Positions 43,102-51,565 of a stretch of DNA of 64,000 nucleotides are shown here, piece after piece. Origin of the DNA: Chloracidobacterium sp. N (lineage in GTDB: Bacteria > Acidobacteriota > Blastocatellia > Chloracidobacteriales > Chloracidobacteriaceae); contig NZ_CP072642.1 in assembly GCF_018304765.1 (NCBI RefSeq), forward strand, positions 1,409,501 to 1,473,500, written 5' to 3'. Below the pieces are notes generated by a model, which worked only from the letters and a program-made list of their open reading frames with translations, was not told the DNA's origin and did no database searches. Numbering within the stretch: position 1 is the first letter of the stretch; each line of letters begins with the position of its first letter. The position numbers and the translations under genes were made by a program.

Positions 43102-46092
43102 ATGGCCTTCCGTTCCTCCCCAACCTGGTTTGTGGTTGTGGTCAGTTTGGGCATCACCCTGCTCGGACTCCTCAACCTCATGGACCGCGCCGTCCAACCC
43201 CCACCGGCTGACGATGGGGTACGGTGGCGCGCCACACCCCAGGGGCTGATGGCCGAAAGCGTCCGGGCCGGCAGCTCAGCCGAGCGCGCCGGCGTCATCC
43301 GGGGGGATGTGCTCCGGGCGGTCATCGTCGGGACGAACCCCCAGGACCCGCCGGAACCCCTGGCCGTCACCAAGGAATGGCATGTCCAGTATTACCTGGA
43401 TGAATACGTTCATGTCGGCGGCAATGTCATCTACCTCGTCGAACGCTACAACCCCCTCGGCCTCAGCCTCGGTCTCTGGCAGGCCGAGCTGTGCCACCTC
43501 GAGCCGCAGCCCAGCCGCTTCTGGTTTGAGGTCTATGCCGCCTTTGTCGGCGCGCTGTACCTGCTCATCGGGCTGGTGGTCTTCACCAAGCACGAACAGG
43601 TATCCCAGGCGCTGCACTTTTTTGCCATTTGCGCCCTGTCGTTCATTTATCTCGTCTGGAACACCAGCGGGGCGTTGACGACTTTTGACACCTTCATTCT
43701 CTGGGCCGACCGGGTCTCCCTGATTGTCCTGTGCCCGACCTTCCTCCACTTCTGCGCCACCTTTCCCCTGCGCAGCGCCTGGCTGGAGCGTCGCCGGCGG
43801 CTGATCTGGCTGATGTATGGCCCGGCCGTCGTCCTGGCGCTGTTCGAGACGCTTCACCTGTTTCTGGGACGCTACAGTACCTGGCTGCTCGACCTGCGCC
43901 CGACACTTGACGAACTCACCCTCATCCACTTTGCCGTGGCCTTTGCCGCTGCCCTCAGCGTTGTCACGGTGACGTTCTTCCAGACGGAAACCCCGTTGCT
44001 CAGGCAGCAGATGAAGTGGATGGTGGTGGGGCTGACGCTGGGCATTGTCCCGTGGCTGGCTTTTTACGGGGCGCCGGTCGTGGCGGGCGTTGAGCCGACG
44101 CCGGTCATGGAGGCCCTGGCGCTGGGTCCGACCGTCTTCATCCCCCTGTCCTTTGGCTACGCCATCGTCCGCTACCGTCTCATGGACGTGGATGTCATCG
44201 TGCGGCGCAGCCTGACCTATGCGCTGGCGACCTTTGGCGTGGTCATGATTTTCATGCTCGGTGTGGTCAAGATGGCCGACTGGATACGGGAGACCTATCC
44301 GGCCGTTCCACCCGTGACCACAACCTTCCTGCAGGTGGTGGTGCTCTCCGGCGGCGCGATGCTCTATGCGCCTTTCAAAAACTGGCTTCAGGAACGCATT
44401 GACCGGATTTTTTACGGCGCCCGCTATGACACCCGCCTGGGGCTGGCGGACTTCGGGCGCGCCATGGCCACGACGACGGCCCTCCCCGAACTGCTTTCAG
44501 CCATTGCCCGGAAGCTTTCCGATGCCGTGTCCGTGACCGACCTGGCGATCTTTCTCCCGGACACCGCCACGCCACCGGAAGACGCCGCCAGGGACACGCC
44601 ACACCTCCGGCCGGTCTTTGCCAGCGGGCTGACCTGTCCCGCCATACCGGCTCACATTGAACAGCATATCCTCCAGGCCGGCCCCCGTGGCTATCTCGTA
44701 GATGAAGCCGGGCTGGCCGGGGGCGATCTGGCCTATTACTTTCCGTGTGTGGCGCGGGGCCGGCTGGTGGCCGTCATTGCGCTGGGCAAGACCGTCGAGC
44801 GCACGCTTCTGACCTCGGAAGACACGGAACTGCTGCGCGGGCTGGCGCCCTACATGGCCGTGGCCATCGAAAACAGTCTCTTTTACGAGCGGGAGCGGGC
44901 ACGGGTCGAAGAACTCGCCCGGCTCAAGGAATTCAACGAAAACATCATCGAGTCCATCAACGTCGGCATCGTCGTCATTGACTGCCGGGGGCAACTGACG
45001 ACCTGGAACAGCACCTTTGAGAAACTGTTTGCCCTGCCGCCGCCGCCGCCGGAAGGATGGACGATGGAGACGCTGTTTGACCCGGACCTCCTGTGCATGA
45101 TGCACGGGGTCATCGGCGGCAACGCGGGCTGGCAGATTACAGACACCCGTACGATTTACCGCTGCCGCACCCAGGGACGCGACGGCCAGTCCCTCGTGCT
45201 CAACATCACGCTCCTGCCGCTCCAGACCCGTGCCCTGACGGACGGTGGGGCCCTGATTTGTTTCGAGGACATGACGATTCGCGTCCGCCTCGAAGAACAA
45301 CTCCGGGAAGCCGACAAGCTCTCTTCCATCGGACTGCTCGCCGCCGGGGTGGCCCACGAAGTCAACACCCCGCTGGCCGGCATCTCCAGCTACACCCAGA
45401 TGCTGCTGGCCGAGTGCAGCGACCAGGACCCCCGCCGTTCCATTCTGGAGAAGATTCGCCGCCAGACGCTGCGGGCCTCCGACATCGTCAACAACCTGCT
45501 CAACTTTTCCCGGACAGGCAACTCCACCTTTGCCCCGGTGGACCTGGCCACCATCCTCGATGACACCATCCAGCTTCTGGAGACGCATTTGCGCGGCACC
45601 GCCATCCAAATCCACAAGGACTATGGCGGCACACTCCCTCCGGTCTGGGGACATGCCAGCAAGCTTCAGCAGGTCTTTATGAACCTGATGCTCAACGCAC
45701 GCGATGCCATGCCCCATGGCGGGGTCTTGACCATCACGACCGCCGTGCAGGGCAATGCGGTGACGATTGCGGTTTCCGACACGGGTGTTGGCATCCCGGC
45801 TGAAATCATCCACCGTATCTACGACCCGTTTTTCACAACCAAGGAAGTCGGGCACGGCACGGGACTCGGCCTGGCCGTCAGCTATGGCATTGTGCAGGAA
45901 CATGGCGGCCACGTCTTTGTGGAGAGTGCGCCCGGCCAGGGCACGACCTTCCGGGTCAAACTGCCGGTGGCTTCCACCCAGGTCGCGCCCCAGGGGGTGC
46001 CCCAGGTGGCGCCGTCCCCTTTTGTCACCGCGCCGGAAGCTGATAGTGTAGCGGCCCGTGTGCCGGCCGGAGTGACCTCGCTGCCCCGGTGA
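43102..46092 (+). CDS. Membrane sensor histidine kinase with PDZ-like, GAF and PAS domains
   Basis: 996 residues. A first membrane helix (~8-28) precedes an extracytoplasmic PDZ-like segment (~40-115: 'GLMAESVRAGSSAERAGVIRGDVLRAVIVG'). About eight hydrophobic helices follow (~145-430), a GAF-like domain (~455-600), a PAS domain (~615-735: 'ENIIESINVGIVVIDCRGQLTTWN') and the kinase core with His752 in 'GVAHEVNTPL', 'NLMLNARDAMPHGG', 'SDTGVGIP' and 'GTGLGLAVSYGIV'. The PDZ-plus-multihelix sensor is shared with some stage-specific and carotenoid-linked kinases but no ligand is evident. Five bases separate it from the beta-barrel gene, so it may sense envelope state. Confidence 0.9.
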   Translation: MAFRSSPTWFVVVVSLGITLLGLLNLMDRAVQPPPADDGVRWRATPQGLMAESVRAGSSAERAGVIRGDVLRAVIVGTNPQDPPEPLAVTKEWHVQYYLDEYVHVGGNVIYLVERYNPLGLSLGLWQAELCHLEPQPSRFWFEVYAAFVGALYLLIGLVVFTKHEQVSQALHFFAICALSFIYLVWNTSGALTTFDTFILWADRVSLIVLCPTFLHFCATFPLRSAWLERRRRLIWLMYGPAVVLALFETLHLFLGRYSTWLLDLRPTLDELTLIHFAVAFAAALSVVTVTFFQTETPLLRQQMKWMVVGLTLGIVPWLAFYGAPVVAGVEPTPVMEALALGPTVFIPLSFGYAIVRYRLMDVDVIVRRSLTYALATFGVVMIFMLGVVKMADWIRETYPAVPPVTTTFLQVVVLSGGAMLYAPFKNWLQERIDRIFYGARYDTRLGLADFGRAMATTTALPELLSAIARKLSDAVSVTDLAIFLPDTATPPEDAARDTPHLRPVFASGLTCPAIPAHIEQHILQAGPRGYLVDEAGLAGGDLAYYFPCVARGRLVAVIALGKTVERTLLTSEDTELLRGLAPYMAVAIENSLFYERERARVEELARLKEFNENIIESINVGIVVIDCRGQLTTWNSTFEKLFALPPPPPEGWTMETLFDPDLLCMMHGVIGGNAGWQITDTRTIYRCRTQGRDGQSLVLNITLLPLQTRALTDGGALICFEDMTIRVRLEEQLREADKLSSIGLLAAGVAHEVNTPLAGISSYTQMLLAECSDQDPRRSILEKIRRQTLRASDIVNNLLNFSRTGNSTFAPVDLATILDDTIQLLETHLRGTAIQIHKDYGGTLPPVWGHASKLQQVFMNLMLNARDAMPHGGVLTITTAVQGNAVTIAVSDTGVGIPAEIIHRIYDPFFTTKEVGHGTGLGLAVSYGIVQEHGGHVFVESAPGQGTTFRVKLPVASTQVAPQGVPQVAPSPFVTAPEADSVAARVPAGVTSLPR

Positions 46093-46182
46093 AACATCAG
46101 GTCCCAAGGCGGGAGCGTTTTCCGGTTTGCCCGTCAGATGTGTGTCAGCAACTCGAAATTCAATCGTGCGCCCTGAACCCCC

Positions 46183-47157
46183 ATGTTCCGTCTTTCCCTG
46201 ACCCGTCGTTACCGCGAAGCCCGGATGGTGTTGCGCGGTGTTCTCGACCGCTGGCATCCGGTTCTCGTTCACATCGTGCCGATTCGGCGGTGCAACCTGT
46301 CCTGCACCTACTGCAACGAGTATGACGCGGTATCCGCCCCTGTCCCACTCGACGAGATGCTCCGCCGGATTGACAAGCTGGCCGAACTTGGCTCCTCCGT
46401 TGTCGCCTTCAGCGGGGGGGAGCCGATGCTGCACCCCGACATCTACACCATGTTCCGGCGTATCCGCGCCCATGGGATGATGGCCGGGCTCATCAGCAAT
46501 GGTTACTACCTGACCCGCGAGCGCATCGAGAAACTCAACGCCGCCGGGCTGGAATACCTTCAGATCAGCATCGACAACGTCAACCCCGATGAGGTTTCGC
46601 AGAAAAGCCTCAAGGTCCTCGACCGGCGCCTGGTTGACCTTCAGCGTTATGCCCGTTTCGCTGTCAGCATCAACTCCGTCATCGGCGGCGGCATCCGCCA
46701 CCCGGAAGATGCCGTCACCGTGGCCCGCCGGGCGGCAGAGCTGGGGTTTGCCGTTTCCTGCGGCATCATCCACGATGGCCACGGCGCGCTCAAACCCCTG
46801 TCTGAGGCTGAACTGCGTGCTTACGAGGAAGTCAAACGCATCGGGAAAACCGGCTACTCCATGATTCACACGTTTCAGGACAACCTCGCCCACGGCCGCC
46901 CCAACCAGTGGAAGTGCCGGGCCGGAGCGCGCTACCTCTACGTCTGTGAGGATGGGCTGGTGCACTACTGCTCCCAGCAGCGGGGCTATCCCGGTATTCC
47001 GCTCATCAACTACACCCGCGATGATCTCCGGCGTGAGTATGCAACCCCAAAGTCCTGCGCCCCCTTCTGCACCATTGCCTGTGCGCACCGGGCCTCGACC
47101 ATGGACTTCTGGCGCGACCCCCAGCCGGAACGTCATCCAACTACCGTCCATCCCTGA
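46183..47157 (+). CDS. Radical SAM protein with C-terminal cysteine-rich (SPASM-like) region
   Basis: 324 residues. '[14 protein letters not shown]' gives the CX3CX2C motif (Cys37, Cys41, Cys44) that binds the 4Fe-4S cluster and S-adenosylmethionine; '[12 protein letters not shown]' is the GGEP motif and 'LISNGYYL' and 'LQISIDN' follow. The C-terminal ~80 residues contain seven or more cysteines ('[22 protein letters not shown]', '[12 protein letters not shown]'), fitting an auxiliary cluster as in SPASM/twitch enzymes. Such proteins modify peptides or small molecules. No precursor peptide is recognised nearby, and the substrate is unknown. Confidence 0.85.
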   Translation: MFRLSLTRRYREARMVLRGVLDRWHPVLVHIVPIRRCNLSCTYCNEYDAVSAPVPLDEMLRRIDKLAELGSSVVAFSGGEPMLHPDIYTMFRRIRAHGMMAGLISNGYYLTRERIEKLNAAGLEYLQISIDNVNPDEVSQKSLKVLDRRLVDLQRYARFAVSINSVIGGGIRHPEDAVTVARRAAELGFAVSCGIIHDGHGALKPLSEAELRAYEEVKRIGKTGYSMIHTFQDNLAHGRPNQWKCRAGARYLYVCEDGLVHYCSQQRGYPGIPLINYTRDDLRREYATPKSCAPFCTIACAHRASTMDFWRDPQPERHPTTVHP

Positions 47158-47219
47158 CACCATGGTAGGCTTGGCGTGGACTGGCCTGTGGAGTACATTC
47201 CCGGGCCCGGCGATGCCGT

Positions 47220-47300
47220 GCGGAAGTGGCGAAATGGCAGACGCACCAGACTTAGGATCTGGCGCCGCAAGGCATGAGAGTTCGAGTCTCTCCTTCCGCA
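47220..47300 (+). tRNA. tRNA-Leu (anticodon UAG)
   Basis: 81 bases. The acceptor GCGGAAG (47220-47226) pairs with CTTCCGC (47293-47299), with A as discriminator. The anticodon stem CCAGA/TCTGG encloses loop CTTAGGA (anticodon TAG). A variable arm with stem GCC/GGC and T arm GAGAG-TTCGAGT-CTCTC follow. CCA is not encoded. Confidence 0.96.
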
Positions 47301-47499
47301 CTTCTCTGTCCTGCCCCCTGTTCCCCGCTGCAAAGACCTCTCCACACCGCCGGGGCAGTTCTTTCGGAAACATCCGTTGCAGCCCAGACCGGAACGTAAG
47401 TAAGGTTGCGCCCGGGGGCTGCTGGTGACCATCCCGGTCAGCCTTTCAGCCTTCAGAAGGCTTTATTCCCGATAATCATTGCCTCCAAAGGAGTGTTCT

Positions 47500-48033
47500 A
47501 TGCTGCAAGTTGGACAACCAGCGCCAGGCTTCGATATGGCGTCCACCAAAAACCCCGACACGCTCAAAGAGCGGGTCAAACTTGAAGACTACCGTGGCAA
47601 GTGGCTCGTCCTGTTTTTCTACCCGCTGGATTTCACCTTCGTGTGTCCGACGGAAGTGACTGGCTTCAGTGATCGCCTCGACGAGTTCCACGCCATCAAT
47701 GCCGAGGTCTTGGGCGTCAGTACGGACAGCGTCTATTCCCACAAGGCCTGGCTGGAGACGCCCCGTGAGAAAAACGGTGTGGCCGGCACGAAGTATCCCC
47801 TCGCCAGCGACATCACCAAGGCAGTCAGCCGCAACTACGGCGTCCTCATCGAGAGCGAGGGCATTGCCCTGCGTGGGCTGTTCATCATTGACCCCGAAGG
47901 CGTTCTTCAGTACCAGGTCGTTCACTCGCTCAACATCGGGCGCAGCGTGGACGAGGTGCTGCGCGTCCTTCAGGCGCTCCAGTCCGGCGGACGGTGCCCG
48001 GTCAACTGGAAGCCCGGTCAGGAAAACATCTAG
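47500..48033 (+). CDS. Peroxiredoxin (AhpC/TSA family, 2-Cys)
   Basis: 177 residues from the ATG at 47500 (AAAGGAG six bases upstream). The peroxidatic Cys49 is in 'DFTFVCPTEV' and the resolving Cys in 'GGRCPVNWKPG' near the C-terminus, so it is a typical 2-Cys enzyme. 'LGVSTDSVYSHKAWL' and 'RGLFIIDPEGVLQYQVVH' are family signatures. It reduces peroxides using a thioredoxin-like donor. A thioredoxin-like gene follows 50 bases downstream and could be that donor, which would suit protection of a phototroph against oxygen damage. Confidence 0.94.
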   Translation: MLQVGQPAPGFDMASTKNPDTLKERVKLEDYRGKWLVLFFYPLDFTFVCPTEVTGFSDRLDEFHAINAEVLGVSTDSVYSHKAWLETPREKNGVAGTKYPLASDITKAVSRNYGVLIESEGIALRGLFIIDPEGVLQYQVVHSLNIGRSVDEVLRVLQALQSGGRCPVNWKPGQENI

Positions 48034-48083
48034 GTTCGCGGCTGCCTCGGCGGCAACTGGCTGTACACACGAGGAAAAAGACC

Positions 48084-48533
48084 ATGCCCATGCGGATTGG
48101 CACGCCGCTGCCACCTTTTGACGGCGCGACGGAATGGCGCAATGGCAGCGTCACGCCGGAGGACCTGCGAGGACATATTGTGCTCGTTCACTTCTGGGCG
48201 GTGAGCTGTGGCATCTGTTCCGAACAGATGCCACGGGTCAATGCCTGGCGCGACACCCTGGCGGAAAAAGGCGTCCGGGTGGTGAGCATCCACATGCCCC
48301 GCTATGAGGCCGACACGGACCTCGCGGCCGTCGAGGCAGCCATCGCCAAATACGGACTCACCCAACCCTGTGCCATTGACAACCTCCACCGGATAGCGGA
48401 TGCCTTTGGCAACGAGTTCGTCCCGGCATTTTACCTGTTTGACGCCGAGGGCAAACTCAAGAGCTTTTCCGCCGGCGAGAATGCCGCCCGCCTCGTGCAG
48501 CCGGCCTTGGAACGGCTGTTGGGCAGTGCATGA
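48084..48533 (+). CDS. Thioredoxin-fold protein (TlpA/ResA-like, cytoplasmic)
   Basis: 149 residues from the ATG at 48084, with GAGGA eight bases upstream. The active site is Cys42-Gly-Ile-Cys45 in 'HFWAVSCGICSEQMP', with 'VRVVSIHMPR' and 'VPAFYLFDAEGKLKSF' (cis-Pro region) following. There is no signal peptide, unlike most TlpA-type proteins, so it is probably cytoplasmic. The adjacency to the peroxiredoxin suggests that it recycles that enzyme; this is inference. Confidence 0.88.
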   Translation: MPMRIGTPLPPFDGATEWRNGSVTPEDLRGHIVLVHFWAVSCGICSEQMPRVNAWRDTLAEKGVRVVSIHMPRYEADTDLAAVEAAIAKYGLTQPCAIDNLHRIADAFGNEFVPAFYLFDAEGKLKSFSAGENAARLVQPALERLLGSA

Positions 48534-48540
48534 AGGCGGC

Positions 48541-48568
48541 GTCGCTTCACGGAGGTCGCTTCACAGAA
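48541..48568. repeat. Imperfect tandem duplication, 14 bp x 2
   Basis: GTCGCTTCACGGAG and GTCGCTTCACAGAA, 12 of 14 bases alike, in the spacer after the thioredoxin-like gene. Confidence 0.7.
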
Positions 48569-48616
48569 ACGTGGTGCAGAAGCCCCGCCAGCTTGGCGAC
48601 CAGCGGTTGGCCGTCA

Positions 48617-48658
48617 ATCGCTGGTCGCTAATTGCTAACTGCTAATCGCTAGCAGCTA
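48617..48658. repeat. Degenerate heptanucleotide tandem repeat, 7 bp x 6
   Basis: Six units on the + strand: ATCGCTG, GTCGCTA, ATTGCTA, ACTGCTA, ATCGCTA, GCAGCTA (consensus RTYGCTA). The last units encode the uvrA C-terminus and its TAG stop on the - strand. Confidence 0.85.
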
Positions 48659-51443
48659 ATCTTTGCGCCAAGGCGCGTCCGGTGGGCGTGTCCAGACTGG
48701 CAATCCGGGACGGCGGCCCCTCACCCACCAGCCGCCCGCCGCCCTCGCCGCCTTCCGGCCCCAGGTCCACAATCCAGTCCGCGGCCCACATCACATCCGT
48801 GTGGTGCTCGATGACGATGACGGTGTTTCCCCGTTCCACCAGCGCCTGCAGGACTTCCAGCAACCGGCGGACATCCTCGAAGTGTAACCCCGTCGTCGGC
48901 TCATCCAGGATGTAGAGCGTGCGTCCGGTCGCCCGGCGCGCCAGTTCACAGGCCAGCTTCAGGCGCTGGGCTTCCCCCCCGGACAGGGTTGTGGCCGGTT
49001 GCCCCAGGGTCAGGTAGCCCAAACCCACCTCGACGAGCGTGCGCAGCTTGTGCGCCACAGGCGGAAAGGCCGCAAAAATCCCGGCTGCCTCCGCTACCGT
49101 CAGATCAAGCGTCTGAGCAATGTCCCGTCCCTCATACCTGACCTCCAGCGTCTCCCGGTTGTAGCGCCGTCCCTGGCAGACCTCACATGGCACATACACG
49201 TCGGGCAGAAATGCCATCTCAATCCGCTTGACGCCATCCCCTTCACAGGCTTCACAGCGTCCGCCCGGCACATTGAACGAAAACCGCCCGGGACGATACC
49301 CCCGCGCCCTCGCCTCCGGCAGGCTGGCGTAAAGGTCACGGATGGGCGTGAACACCCCCGTGTAGGTGGCCGGGTTGGAACGTGGCGTGCGGCCAATTGG
49401 CGACTGGTCAATCTCGATGACCTTGTCAAACACCCCGGCCCCTTCGATGGACCGGTGGGTGCCGGGCAGTACGCCCGAACCCGACTGGCGGACCAATGCG
49501 CGGTACAGCACATCGAGGACAAGGGAGGACTTGCCCGCTCCGCTCACGCCTGTAACGACCGTCAGACAACCGACCGGAAACCGGGCCGTCACCTCCCGGA
49601 GGTTGTGGTGCGTTGCTCCAACAACCGTCACGTACCCCTGGGCCGGTGGGCGTGGCGTGCGTGGTGCAACCACCTGACGTACCCCGGCCAGGTACTGGCC
49701 CGTCAGCGAATCCGGGCACTGCCGCAAAGCGCCGGGCGGCCCGCCCACCACCAGATGCCCTCCCTGGGTTCCGGCACCGGGGCCCAGATCAATCACCCAG
49801 TCCGCCTGGAGAATGGTTTCCTCGTCGTGCTCGACCACGATGACGGTGTTGCCGGCATCCCGCAGGCGTTCCAGCGTGCGAATCAGGCGCTGGTTATCCC
49901 GTGGATGCAGACCGATGCTGGGTTCATCGAGAATGTAGAGCACGCCCCGCAGAGGCGTTCCCAGTTGGGTCGCCAGACGGACCCGCTGGATTTCCCCACC
50001 CGACAGGGTTGCCGTCGGACGGTCCAGCGTGAGGTACCCCAGTCCAACTTCAACGAGAAACGTGAGCCGTGACTGAATTTCCGCCACAATCCCGGCCGCC
50101 ACCTGCGCCTCCCGTGCGGTCAGCGACAGAGTCCGTGCCCAGGCAGCCACCTCCGTGAGTGGGCGCCTGGTCAAAACGCCCAGTGGCTGCCCGTTGACCG
50201 TCACCGCCCGCGCTTCGGCCCGCAACCGCGCCCCCTCGCAGTCCGGGCAGACCTGCACCCCGACCAAACGCTGAAGCTCAGCCGTCAGCCGGGCCGACCG
50301 GGACGCAACCCGCCGCTCCCGAAGATAGTTGGCCACCCCAACCCAGGGCATCCGGTAGCTGCTTCCGCCGGACTGAAACCGGAGCTTTTCATCGATCCCG
50401 TGAAAAAATGCCGCGTGGACGGCCGGCGGGGCCAGCCCGAACGGTGTGGCGGGCGACACCCCGTAGTGGCGTGCCACAGCCTGCAGGGCGGACTGCAACG
50501 TGCTGACGATGAGGCCATCCCGTATCCGAAAGCGCATCTCACCCACCGGACAGTTCATATCCTCGATGACTTCCTCCGGAGTGATGTCCATAACCACCCC
50601 CAGCCCGTCACAGGTTGGGCACGCACCAAACCGGCTGTTGAAGGAAAACGAGCGTGGTTCCAGCGCCGGCAGACTGAAGCCACAGGCCGGGCAGGCCAGA
50701 TGTACCGAAAACAACGTCTCGCCCTGCCCCTCCAGAACCATGAGCACGGTTCCCTGGGACAGCCCGACCGCCACCCCGATGGCTTGGCGCAACCGCTCCG
50801 TCAGACCTGGCTTGACCACAAGCCGGTCCACGACAACCTCGATGTCGTGCGCCTTCCTCTGGTCCAGGCGGATATCCTCTTCGTCAAGCGCGCGCACTTC
50901 GCCATCAATTCGCACCCGTGGAAAGCCCCGTTTGAGGGCAGACTCCAGCTCCTTTCGGAAGGCCCCCTTGCGCTGGCGGGCCAGGGGCGCCAGCACCATC
51001 AGCCGGGTGCCCGGCGGTTGGGCCAGTACCCACTCGGTCATGGTTTCGGGCGACTGCTGCTGGATGGGAAGGCGGCAGGTGGGGCAGTGCGGCTTCCCTA
51101 TCGCCGCATAGAGCAGCCGCAGGTAGTCATACACCTCGGTGACAGTGCCAACCGTCGAGCGCGGGTTCCGGTGCGTCGTCTTCTGCTCAATGCTGATGGA
51201 GGGGCTGAGGCCGCGAATGGCATCCACCGCCGGGCGTTCGAGCCGCGCCAGAAACTGCCGGGCGTAAGCTGAGAACGACTCGATATACCGCCGCTGACTT
51301 TCCGCGTAGATCGTGTCAAACGCCAGGGAGGATTTGCCTGACCCGCTGACGCCAGTCAAAACCGTCAGGCTCTGCGGCGGGATGGTGAGGGTCAGGTTCT
51401 TCAGGTTGTGCTCACGCGCATTGACGATTTCCAGTGGTTTCAT
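48642..51443 (-). CDS. uvrA: Excinuclease ABC subunit A
   Basis: 933 residues, normal length. Two ABC ATPase modules are visible: Walker A 'GVSGSGKSSLAFDT' and 'GVSGAGKSSLVLDV', signature 'LSGGEIQRVRLA' and 'LSGGEAQRLKLA', Walker B-like 'LYILDEPSIGLH' and 'LYILDEPTTGLH'. Zinc-finger cysteines appear in 'CPTCRLPI', 'CPACGF...CPTCDG' and 'CEACEG...CEVCQG'. UvrA locates bulky DNA damage in nucleotide excision repair. The last few codons and the stop fall inside the heptanucleotide repeat. It is divergent from the PEGA gene at 51566. Confidence 0.97.
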   Translation of the reverse strand: MKPLEIVNAREHNLKNLTLTIPPQSLTVLTGVSGSGKSSLAFDTIYAESQRRYIESFSAYARQFLARLERPAVDAIRGLSPSISIEQKTTHRNPRSTVGTVTEVYDYLRLLYAAIGKPHCPTCRLPIQQQSPETMTEWVLAQPPGTRLMVLAPLARQRKGAFRKELESALKRGFPRVRIDGEVRALDEEDIRLDQRKAHDIEVVVDRLVVKPGLTERLRQAIGVAVGLSQGTVLMVLEGQGETLFSVHLACPACGFSLPALEPRSFSFNSRFGACPTCDGLGVVMDITPEEVIEDMNCPVGEMRFRIRDGLIVSTLQSALQAVARHYGVSPATPFGLAPPAVHAAFFHGIDEKLRFQSGGSSYRMPWVGVANYLRERRVASRSARLTAELQRLVGVQVCPDCEGARLRAEARAVTVNGQPLGVLTRRPLTEVAAWARTLSLTAREAQVAAGIVAEIQSRLTFLVEVGLGYLTLDRPTATLSGGEIQRVRLATQLGTPLRGVLYILDEPSIGLHPRDNQRLIRTLERLRDAGNTVIVVEHDEETILQADWVIDLGPGAGTQGGHLVVGGPPGALRQCPDSLTGQYLAGVRQVVAPRTPRPPAQGYVTVVGATHHNLREVTARFPVGCLTVVTGVSGAGKSSLVLDVLYRALVRQSGSGVLPGTHRSIEGAGVFDKVIEIDQSPIGRTPRSNPATYTGVFTPIRDLYASLPEARARGYRPGRFSFNVPGGRCEACEGDGVKRIEMAFLPDVYVPCEVCQGRRYNRETLEVRYEGRDIAQTLDLTVAEAAGIFAAFPPVAHKLRTLVEVGLGYLTLGQPATTLSGGEAQRLKLACELARRATGRTLYILDEPTTGLHFEDVRRLLEVLQALVERGNTVIVIEHHTDVMWAADWIVDLGPEGGEGGGRLVGEGPPSRIASLDTPTGRALAQRLAASD

Positions 51444-51509
51444 GGCTTATGGTGTTTATGGCTTAATGAACCGGACTGTATGGCCCGGGATAAACTGACG
51501 CCCCAAAAT

Positions 51510-51519
51510 CGTTATCAGA
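51510..51519 (-). repeat. TCTGATAACG motif, copy g (leftward)
   Basis: CGTTATCAGA on the + strand, an exact copy in reverse orientation, in the divergent spacer between uvrA and the PEGA gene. ATCGTTA occurs both at 51509 and 51522. Confidence 0.85.
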
Positions 51520-51565
51520 CTATCGTTACACCCACAGACGACACCCCGTTGCAATTCACCCCACT

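Noticed and set aside
44497..47373. 958-codon - strand open frame
   Set aside because: It is antisense to the PDZ histidine kinase and the radical SAM gene, both with intact motifs, and has no recognisable domain of its own.
47455..47475. Short hairpin AGCCTT/AAGGCT as a terminator before the peroxiredoxin gene
   Set aside because: Six base pairs and no continuous T run; too weak to call.
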